Below, one piece after another: positions 51,898-58,245 of a stretch of 64,000 nt of DNA (within the stretch, counting starts at the first letter, position 1; each line of letters opens with the position of its first letter). The position numbers and the translations under genes are program-made. This DNA is from Ga0077527 sp038316355 (GTDB taxonomy: Bacteria > Pseudomonadota > Gammaproteobacteria > Burkholderiales > SG8-41): assembly GCA_038316355.1 (NCBI GenBank), contig JBBQAO010000001.1, positions 65,965-129,964 of the forward strand, written 5' to 3'. The notes under the pieces are model-generated. The model searched no databases. It had not been told where the DNA came from and worked only from the letters and a program-made list of their open reading frames with translations.

Positions 51898-53925
51898 ATG
51901 ATAGTAGCCACTGCAGGCCACATCGATCACGGTAAAACACTGCTGGTCAAAACCCTGACCGGTACCGACACCGACCGTCTGCCCGAAGAAAAAGCGCGCG
52001 GCATCTCCATTGATCTCGGTTTTGCCTACCTGCCGCTGGACGACGGCGGCCTGATCGGTTTTGTCGACGTGCCCGGCCACGAACGTTTCATCCGCAACAT
52101 GCTGGCCGGCGTGTCGGGCATCGATTTCGCACTGCTGATTGTCGCTGCCGACGACGGCGTTATGCCGCAGACCATCGAACACCTGCAGATTCTCGACCTG
52201 CTGCACATCCGCCGCGGTGCCGCGATCATCACCAAGGCCGACCGCGTCGATGCCGCGCGTATCACCGAAGTCAGTGAACAGGTACGCGCGCTGCTGGCAA
52301 CGACACAACTGGCCGGCATCACCATCCACCCGGTGTCCGCAGTCAGCGGCACCGGCATGGCGGAATTAAAAGCGCTGCTGCTGCGCGAAGCCGCCGCACA
52401 AAACCTGCGCAGCGCCGAAGGCCAGCACCTGCGTTACGCCATAGACCGCGCATTCAGTATCGCTGGCAGCGGCACCGTGGTCACCGGCACGGTGTTCAAC
52501 GGGACAGTCAACACCGGCGACAAGCTGGTGATTTCCCCGGCTGGACATGAAGTGCGCGTGCGCAGCATCCAGATTCACGGCAAGGCCGCCGGACACGCGC
52601 GTGCCGGTGAACGTTGTGCGCTGAACCTGACCGGTACCGACGTCGATTCAGTACGGCGCGGCGACTGGGTGATGGCAGCGGCGATCCACCACCCGACGCG
52701 CAAACTCGATGTGCGATTGAGCGTGCTGCCCGCCGAAACCCGCGCACTGAAGCACTGGACACCGGTGCACCTGCACCTCGCCACGGCTGATGTCACCGCG
52801 CGCGTCTCGCTGCGCCGCGGCGAAGGACTGGCGCCGGGCGGCGGCGGCATCGCGCAACTGGTACTCGACGAACCGGTGGCGGCACTGCACGGCGACCGCT
52901 TCATCCTCCGCGACCAGTCATCGGCTCGCACCATCGGCGGCGGCATCATTGTCGATCCGCTGCCGCCAGCCGTACGGCGCAGCAAAACGCGCGACGCCAC
53001 CCTGGTCGCGCTCGAATCCACGGACCATATCACTGCACTGACCGCACTGGCCGCGGATGACAAACGCCCGATTGATCTCGCTCATTTCACGGCCATTTTC
53101 AATTTGCTGCCCGACATTGCCGCAGCCGCTTACGCCAAAGCCGGGCTGGTGCCGCTGGGCAAGGAACACCGGATCGCCCTCACCCAACGGCGATTGACCG
53201 CCCTGCAGGATGCCGTGGTCAAACAGGTATTGACCTTTCATCAGGCGCAGCCGCAAGCCCCGGGCATGGAAACCGAAACCCTGCACACCGCGCTGGCGCC
53301 GGAACTTGATGCCGACGCTTTCGGCCATGTGCTGCGCCTGCTCGCTGACCAGCGCAAGATCGAAATCCACAGTTCGCTGGTGCGTAAACCCGGCCACGAC
53401 AGCACGGCCAACAGCGCCGACGTCAAACTGTGGGAAACCGTGCAGCCGGTGTTGATCGCTGCCGGCTTCAATCCACCGCCACTGCGCGAACTCACGCCGC
53501 AACTGAAACTGAAGGACGCCATCCTCAAGGATTTCCTCTACCGCCAGATGAAAGCCGGCAACCTGTACAAGGTCGGCGCCGAGCGTTTCTATCTGAAGGC
53601 CACCATGGCCGTCCTGGCGGCAACCGCGCAGGCCGTCCACGCCAAACAGCCCGGGGGGCTGTTCACGGCAGCGCAATATCGCGATGCCACCGGCATCGGC
53701 CGTACGCTGGCCATTGAAATCCTCGAAACGCTCGATGGCCTCACCATTACCCAGCGCGTCGGCGACGCGCGCAAGGTGCGCAAGGATTTTGTGCCCATCC
53801 TCGGCGCCGCCGAAGCCGCGCCACTGCCGGCACCCGGCGCCGCAGCCAAACCGCAACAACAGCAGAAACAATCCGTGGCGCAAAAAACGCAGCAACGCCC
53901 CCCTTTCCGCAACAAACGTTATTGA
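51898..53925 (+). CDS. selB: Selenocysteine-specific elongation factor SelB
   Basis: 675-residue GTPase that brings Sec-tRNA(Sec) to UGA codons by binding the SECIS hairpin. EF-Tu-like domains: G1 ATAGHIDHGKT (residues 4-14), G3 DVPGHE (57-62), G4 TKAD (112-115), then beta-barrel domains with 'DRAFSIAGSGTVVTGTVFNG'. The C-terminal half holds winged-helix SECIS-binding domains ending in 'DATGIGRTLAIEILETLDGL' and a basic Gln-rich tail (about residues 645-675). It is longer than E. coli SelB (614). The ATG at 51898 is required for the G1 motif but has a weak ribosome-binding site (TTCTTTT upstream). It lies 164 bases after selA across the repeat region. Confidence 0.97.
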   Translation: MIVATAGHIDHGKTLLVKTLTGTDTDRLPEEKARGISIDLGFAYLPLDDGGLIGFVDVPGHERFIRNMLAGVSGIDFALLIVAADDGVMPQTIEHLQILDLLHIRRGAAIITKADRVDAARITEVSEQVRALLATTQLAGITIHPVSAVSGTGMAELKALLLREAAAQNLRSAEGQHLRYAIDRAFSIAGSGTVVTGTVFNGTVNTGDKLVISPAGHEVRVRSIQIHGKAAGHARAGERCALNLTGTDVDSVRRGDWVMAAAIHHPTRKLDVRLSVLPAETRALKHWTPVHLHLATADVTARVSLRRGEGLAPGGGGIAQLVLDEPVAALHGDRFILRDQSSARTIGGGIIVDPLPPAVRRSKTRDATLVALESTDHITALTALAADDKRPIDLAHFTAIFNLLPDIAAAAYAKAGLVPLGKEHRIALTQRRLTALQDAVVKQVLTFHQAQPQAPGMETETLHTALAPELDADAFGHVLRLLADQRKIEIHSSLVRKPGHDSTANSADVKLWETVQPVLIAAGFNPPPLRELTPQLKLKDAILKDFLYRQMKAGNLYKVGAERFYLKATMAVLAATAQAVHAKQPGGLFTAAQYRDATGIGRTLAIEILETLDGLTITQRVGDARKVRKDFVPILGAAEAAPLPAPGAAAKPQQQQKQSVAQKTQQRPPFRNKRY

Positions 53926-53940
53926 AAGCGACCACACCGC

Positions 53941-54849
53941 ATGTCCACCACCGCATTTGACGTCATCGTGATCGGCGAAGGCATCGCCGGATTGACCGCA
54001 GCCCATACGCTCACCAAACACGGCCTGAGTGCCGCCACTTTCGAACAACAGATTTTTGGTGGACTGGTACTCAACGTCAACGAACTCGATCCCGCGCCGC
54101 CCGGTGGCGAAGCTGGTGGCGCCGCATTTGCCGCCGAAATGACCCAGGCCAACGCCGATGCCGGCGTCAGCAGCATCCAGGAACCGGTCACCGCAATTGC
54201 TGCAGCCGACAGCGGCTTCACCGTGACCACCGGCGACAGCAGCTACCGTGCGCGCCAGGTCATCATTGCCAGCGGCGCCAGCCTGAAACTGCTGGGCGTG
54301 CCCGGTGAAAGCGAATTCGAAGGCCGCGGTGTATCAAAATGCGCTGACTGCGACGGCCCGATGTTCCAGAACGAAACTGTCGCCGTCATCGGCGGCGGCG
54401 ACTCCGCGCTGCAGGAAGCCCAGGTACTGACGCACTACTGCGGCAAGGTGATCCTGATCCATCGCGGTACGGCATTCAGCGCACAGCAGCGCTTCATCGA
54501 CCTGATCGAGGGCAATGACAAGATCGAAACCCGCTTCGGCACCACAGTTGAAGCCATCCTCGGTGGACAGATGGTCGAGAAGCTGCGCATCAAGAACGGC
54601 GCGGCCAGCGAAGAAATTCCCTGCGCCGGTGTATTCGCCTACATCGGCCTGAAACCGAACAGCGATTTCCTGCCGGCAGACGTCAAGCGCGATGCCACCG
54701 GTTTTGTCAGCACCATTGATGCACTGGAAACTTCGGTCAGGGGCCTGTGGGCCGTCGGCGCGGTGCGCAGCGGTTGTGGTGGCAGTCTGGAAGATGCGAT
54801 GGCGGATGCCAAACGGGCTGCGGACGCGGTGGCTGCGCGCCTGAAATAA
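53941..54849 (+). CDS. Thioredoxin reductase-like flavoprotein
   Basis: 302-residue FAD/NAD(P)-binding disulfide reductase of the TrxB type. FAD motif VIVIGEGIAGLTAA at the N terminus, redox pair C134-A-D-C137 in VSKCADCDGPMFQ (E. coli TrxB C135/C138), NADPH-binding 'VAVIGGGDSALQEAQVL', and C-terminal 'GLWAVGAVRSGCGGSLEDAMADA', which replaces the usual 'AAGDV'. It starts 15 bases after selB, so it is very probably co-transcribed with the Sec machinery. It may supply reducing power to the selenoproteins or for selenium reduction. It is not the housekeeping TrxB by context, but no experiment or direct motif fixes its partner. Confidence 0.88.
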   Translation: MSTTAFDVIVIGEGIAGLTAAHTLTKHGLSAATFEQQIFGGLVLNVNELDPAPPGGEAGGAAFAAEMTQANADAGVSSIQEPVTAIAAADSGFTVTTGDSSYRARQVIIASGASLKLLGVPGESEFEGRGVSKCADCDGPMFQNETVAVIGGGDSALQEAQVLTHYCGKVILIHRGTAFSAQQRFIDLIEGNDKIETRFGTTVEAILGGQMVEKLRIKNGAASEEIPCAGVFAYIGLKPNSDFLPADVKRDATGFVSTIDALETSVRGLWAVGAVRSGCGGSLEDAMADAKRAADAVAARLK

Positions 54850-54872
54850 CTGCAACGCGCCGCCGGCCCGTT

Positions 54873-55433
54873 TCACGGTTTGCGCAGCGCGCCGACATTC
54901 AGCCGGTCCCAGTCCTCGCGGCCGAGCTGGCGCAGCGTCCTGATGTTGTCGCGGTAAATCTGCTCGGTATCCGGGTACGCGGCCACCGCGCGTTCCACGC
55001 TGGATTCACGCAACAGATGCAGCGTCGGATACGGCGAGCGGTTGCTGCAGTTTTCGATGTCGTCGGGCCCGGTCTCGGCAAACTGGTACTGCGGATGGAA
55101 ACTCGCCACCTGCAGCACGCCATCCAGTTCCAAATCCTCGACCAGCGCATCCGCCAGTTCAAGAAAATCGTTGTAATCAAGAAAATCACCCAGCACCTGT
55201 GGATGGATCAGCAAAGTGGTTTCGGTGCAGATTTCATCCGCCTCCGCCAGAACTTCCAGTTCCGCCGTCAATGTTTCCAGCAAGGCTTCCGGCGTCGTCG
55301 CATCGCTGACGACAAAACGGATACGGTCCCCGGCGTATACTGCGCGCGCAAACGGGCACAGGTTGAGACCGATCACCGCTTTCTCCAGCCAGTTGCGGGT
55401 CGCGGCGATCACGTCGTCATCCAGTTGTTTCAT
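54873..55433 (-). CDS. DUF1415 family protein
   Basis: About 186 residues of the DUF1415 family: 'WLEKAVIGLNLCPFARAVYAGDRIRFVV', 'TTLLIHPQVLGDFLDYNDFLE', 'VLQVASFHPQYQFAETGPDDIENCSNRSPYPTLHLLRE'. The conserved NLCPFA Cys and the His/Asp-rich HPQYQFAET region suggest a metal or nucleotide site, but no function is established. The ATG at 55433 is used; ATG 55448 and GTG 55451 are alternatives. It lies opposite to the sel operon and diverges from yaeQ (39 bases between starts). Confidence 0.9.
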   Translation of the reverse strand: MKQLDDDVIAATRNWLEKAVIGLNLCPFARAVYAGDRIRFVVSDATTPEALLETLTAELEVLAEADEICTETTLLIHPQVLGDFLDYNDFLELADALVEDLELDGVLQVASFHPQYQFAETGPDDIENCSNRSPYPTLHLLRESSVERAVAAYPDTEQIYRDNIRTLRQLGREDWDRLNVGALRKP

Positions 55434-55471
55434 CGCTTTTTCTTTCATCACCGCCGTACGGTAACCAGTTC

Positions 55472-56023
55472 ATGGCACTCAACGCAACCATCTTCAAAAT
55501 CGACCTGACCATCACCGACATGGACCGCGGCTATTACGCCACCCATGCACTGGTACTGGCACGCCATCCCTCGGAAACCGACGAACGCATGATGGTGCGG
55601 CTGCTGGCTTTTGCGTTGAATGCCGGAGATTCCCTTGCCTTTGGCAAAGGACTGAGCAGCGAAGACGAACCCGACATCTGGGAAAAAGACCTGACCGGCG
55701 CGATCCAGTTGTGGATTGAAGTGGGCCAGCCCGACGAAAAAGCCGTGCGCAAGGCCTGCGGCCGCGCGGCGCAGGTACGCATCTACACCTATGGCGGCTT
55801 CATCGCCGAGCGCTGGTGGCAGCAGGCCAGTAACCATCTGGCGCGCCCGGACAACCTGACCGTCATCAACCTGCCACAGGCGGCAACGCGGGAGATGGCG
55901 AAGCTCGCGCAACGCAACATGCAACTGCAATGCACCGTGCAGGACGGCACCGTGTGGCTGACCGACGGCAGCAACACCGTGGAAATCGTGCCGGTATTGC
56001 TCAGCGCCGCGCGCAAACCCTGA
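55472..56023 (+). CDS. yaeQ: YaeQ family protein
   Basis: 183-residue YaeQ-family protein (PD-(D/E)XK nuclease-like fold): MALNATIFKIDLTITDMDRG, 'LVLARHPSETDERMMVRLLAFAL', 'EPDIWEKDLTGAIQLWIEVGQPDEKAVRKA' and 'LAQRNMQLQCTVQDGTVWLTD'. E. coli YaeQ was found as a suppressor of an RfaH haemolysin-transcription defect; its biochemical role is unknown. Full length. It ends 83 bases before the tRNA-Sec gene. Confidence 0.94.
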   Translation: MALNATIFKIDLTITDMDRGYYATHALVLARHPSETDERMMVRLLAFALNAGDSLAFGKGLSSEDEPDIWEKDLTGAIQLWIEVGQPDEKAVRKACGRAAQVRIYTYGGFIAERWWQQASNHLARPDNLTVINLPQAATREMAKLAQRNMQLQCTVQDGTVWLTDGSNTVEIVPVLLSAARKP

Positions 56024-56106
56024 ATGCGGATTCCACCACGGTCTGGAAACCTGTTTCGCGCCCACGCCGCGTCGCTTTACAATGGCGATGCAACCGCAAC
56101 ACATAA

Positions 56107-56201
56107 GGAAGGGAATCGCTCCCGGTGGGGCGGCCGGACTTCAAACCCGGTAGGGGCCGCGAGCGGTCCTGTGTGGGTTCGACTCCCACTCTCTTCCGCC
56201 A
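56107..56201 (+). tRNA. selC: tRNA-Sec (anticodon TCA), selC
   Basis: 95 bases including an encoded CCA. It has the special features of bacterial tRNA-Sec: an 8-bp acceptor stem (GGAAGGGA/TCTCTTCC, one G-U pair), a UCA anticodon at 56141-56143 in loop CTTCAAA, a long variable arm (GGGGCCGCGAGCGGTCC region) and a GTTCGAC T-loop, with wording close to E. coli selC. The base pair next to the anticodon loop is A-C (56138/56146) instead of the usual A-U. It reads UGA as Sec and so supports recoding in the three selenoprotein genes. No terminator with a T run follows, but a strong hairpin does. Confidence 0.97.
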
Positions 56202-56240
56202 GTATTCGCTGGTGCTCGACCAGGAGCGCGCCACGGAATA

Positions 56241-56276
56241 CCCCGCCTTCTCCCCGTTAACGGGGAGGAGGCGGGG
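56241..56276. repeat. Near-perfect 36-bp inverted repeat after selC
   Basis: CCCCGCCTTCTCCCCGTT pairs with AACGGGGAGGAGGCGGGG (17 of 18 bases) with no loop, centred on GTTAAC. It lies 39 bases after selC. It could stop transcription or protect the tRNA precursor, or be a remnant of a mobile element or terminator; no T run follows. Confidence 0.8.
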
Positions 56277-56368
56277 GTCAAGGGAACACTTGGAGCCAAG
56301 CAGAGGGGCTACAGAAAGCCTTATTTTGTGACGCACCCGGGTCGCCGCCTTCACCAAGGAGAAATGCA

Positions 56369-57754
56369 ATGAGCTTCGCCACAGTTTTATCAAATAAAAT
56401 CAATGAGTTACAGTATTCCGCCCTGCCGGCCGATGCCGTGCACTGGGCCAAAGTCGGCATCCTCGACACCGTCGGCGTCACCATCGCCGGCGCCGCGGAA
56501 GACGCCACGCGCATCGTGCTCGGCGTATCCGGCTCCAGCAGCGGCCCGTCGCTGGTCTTCGGTCATGCGCGGCGCGTCGGCGCGCTTGATGCCGCGCTGA
56601 TCAACGGCACCGCTTCACATGCACTCGATTTCGACGACTGCAACAACACACTGGGCGGCCATCCTTCCGTGCCCATCCTGCCCGCGCTGTTTGCACTGGC
56701 CGACGAAACCGGCGCCACCGGCCGCGATTTCATCGCGGCCTACGTCGCCGGCTTTGAAGCCGAATGCAAACTGTCGATGGCGGTGAATTTTTATCAGTAC
56801 ACCAAGGGCTGGCATCCGACGACGACCATTGGCGTGTTCGGTGGTGCTGCAGCCTGCGCGCACCTGCTGAAACTCTCCGTCGAAAAAACCGCGACGGCAT
56901 TATCGATCGCGGCCTCACTCGCCGCGGGCGTCAAATCCAACTTCGGCACCATGACCAAACCGCTGCACGTCGGCCACTGCGCCAGGAGCGGCCTGTTCGC
57001 GGCACTCTTGGCACGCGACGGCTTCACCGCCGGCGACAAAGCCTTTGAACACAAGCAGGGTTATTTCGAAGTCTTCAACGGCGCCGGCAACTACGACGCC
57101 GACAAGGCCTTCACCACCTGGGCCAGCCCGCTTGACATCGTGCGTCCAGGCATCGCGATCAAATCCTACCCCTGCTGCGGCAGCACGCATCCGGCGATCG
57201 ACTGCATGATCGAACTCGTGCACAAACACAAACTCACGCCCGACAACGTCTCGCGCATCGACTCCTGGACCCACACCCGGCGCCTCGAACACACCAACCG
57301 CCCGGATCCGCAGTCCTACCTCGACGCCAAGTTCAGCGTGCAATACACGCTGGCGCGCGCGCTGAAAGATCGTTTTGTCAAACTCGAACACTTCGAAGGT
57401 GACCACTGGAAAGACCCGGCGACCCGCGCCATCCTGGCGAAAATCCACGTCGCGACCTACACCACCGGGCAGTTCCCCGCCGACAACCACTTCGGCGCCG
57501 AAGTCAAAGTCACGATGACCGACGGCCGCGTGGTCAGCACCAAAACAGATCAGGCACTGGGCCGCAGCGTCGACAAACCGCTGCCGGCAGACCGGCTCAA
57601 GGAAAAATTCGACAACTGCGCCGCTCGCGCGCTGTCATCCGACAACGTGGCGCGGCTGTATGCGGCGATTCAGGATTTCGAGAACACGAAGGATGTGCGC
57701 GAGATTGCGGCACTGGCGGCTGGTCGGGGTGGGCCGAAAAGGGTTGCGGCTTGA
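56369..57754 (+). CDS. MmgE/PrpD family protein
   Basis: 461-residue protein of the MmgE/PrpD (2-methylcitrate dehydratase-like) family. Motifs: 'AKVGILDTVGVTIAGA', 'NGTASHALDFDDCNNTLGGHPSVPILPALFALA' (the D-x-D region of the active site), 'FGTMTKPLHVGHCARSGLFAALLARDG' and 'KSYPCCGSTHPAIDCMIELV'. Members act on small carboxylic acids as dehydratases, isomerases or decarboxylases. No prpBC or citrate genes adjoin it, so true PrpD function is unlikely. AAGGAG ribosome-binding site upstream. It ends directly before the tRNA-Asn fragment. Confidence 0.92.
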   Translation: MSFATVLSNKINELQYSALPADAVHWAKVGILDTVGVTIAGAAEDATRIVLGVSGSSSGPSLVFGHARRVGALDAALINGTASHALDFDDCNNTLGGHPSVPILPALFALADETGATGRDFIAAYVAGFEAECKLSMAVNFYQYTKGWHPTTTIGVFGGAAACAHLLKLSVEKTATALSIAASLAAGVKSNFGTMTKPLHVGHCARSGLFAALLARDGFTAGDKAFEHKQGYFEVFNGAGNYDADKAFTTWASPLDIVRPGIAIKSYPCCGSTHPAIDCMIELVHKHKLTPDNVSRIDSWTHTRRLEHTNRPDPQSYLDAKFSVQYTLARALKDRFVKLEHFEGDHWKDPATRAILAKIHVATYTTGQFPADNHFGAEVKVTMTDGRVVSTKTDQALGRSVDKPLPADRLKEKFDNCAARALSSDNVARLYAAIQDFENTKDVREIAALAAGRGGPKRVAA

Positions 57755-57758
57755 CAAC

Positions 57759-57810
57759 CAGCGGACTGTTAATCAGGTTGTCCCTGGTTCGAGCCCAGAT
57801 CGGGGAGCCA
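57759..57810 (+). other. 3' half of a tRNA-Asn gene (possible attachment-site remnant)
   Basis: GCGGACTGTTAATC (anticodon arm, GTT) and CCCTGGTTCGAGCCCAGA plus TCGGGGAGCCA (T arm, acceptor 3' strand and CCA) match tRNA-Asn. The 5' half is missing and the anticodon stem's 3' strand is altered. It abuts the PrpD-family stop and a zone of gene fragments. Such 3' tRNA pieces are typically left by site-specific integration at a tRNA gene. Confidence 0.8.
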
Positions 57811-57877
57811 GCCACTTTTTGTAGCGGTTCTTGTTGACGCCGGTAGGCCCCGCGAAGGCAAACGGGGCAAGTTCGAC

Positions 57878-58050
57878 CCTAAACGCGGCAATATCAGCCT
57901 TCATCCCAGCGCGTAGAACACCGCGATCCAGAATGCCGATTCGAGCTGCCGGGAACGAGGACGTTTTCCTGGTGGCATCCTCAAGCGTGATGATCCCTTT
58001 TTCACGAACGTACACGGCAGGCAACCGAGAGAAAGTGCCGTAGCTGCGCG
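57878..58050 (-). pseudogene. Fragment of N-acyl-D-amino-acid deacylase (D-aminoacylase) 3' end
   Basis: Reading RSYGTFSRLPAVYVREKG, then 'ITLEDATRKTSSFPAARIGI', 'DRGVLRAGMKADIAAF'. This matches the C-terminal part of D-aminoacylase-type amidohydrolases ('HPRSYGTFPRVLG.YVRE.G..TLEEA..KMTS.PA..LGL.DRG.L..G..ADIV.F'). The frame is stopped upstream at about 58063 and the normal end is missing after ADIAAF. No start codon or ribosome-binding site. A dead remnant. Confidence 0.7.
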
Positions 58051-58157
58051 AGCGCGGCGTCGATTACGGCCAGGGCTGGCCGTTCGGCAAGCCCATGCCG
58101 GCGGCCGGGTTTATCGCTGATGTCGGGCACGCAAGCCGGCTTCCCGTGGCGGGCTGA
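58044..58157 (+). pseudogene. Fragment of an EAL-domain c-di-GMP phosphodiesterase 3' end
   Basis: Reading LRERGVDYGQGWPFGKPMPA then 'AGFIADVGHASRLPVAG*', the usual last residues of an EAL domain (G-x-D-Y-x-Q-G-W-x-F-x-K-P-M-P). A TAG lies immediately upstream in frame and no start is available, so only the tail remains. It abuts the D-aminoacylase fragment on the other strand. Confidence 0.65.
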
Positions 58158-58245
58158 ATGCCCGGCATTGGCTGGAAATGCCCAAGCGGCGCGGCTTCCC
58201 GGCTGACCGCGCATCCGGCGCACACGCTGTTTCGCGCCGGGCGCA

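Larger units (their letters stand above)
57755..58245. other. Gene-poor scar zone between prpD-like and kinase genes
   Basis: 491 bases without an intact gene. It holds the tRNA-Asn fragment, the 3' end of a D-aminoacylase-like gene (minus strand) and the 3' end of an EAL-domain gene (plus strand), which abut or overlap near 58045. The remainder (58158-58245) shows nothing recognisable. Confidence 0.7.
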
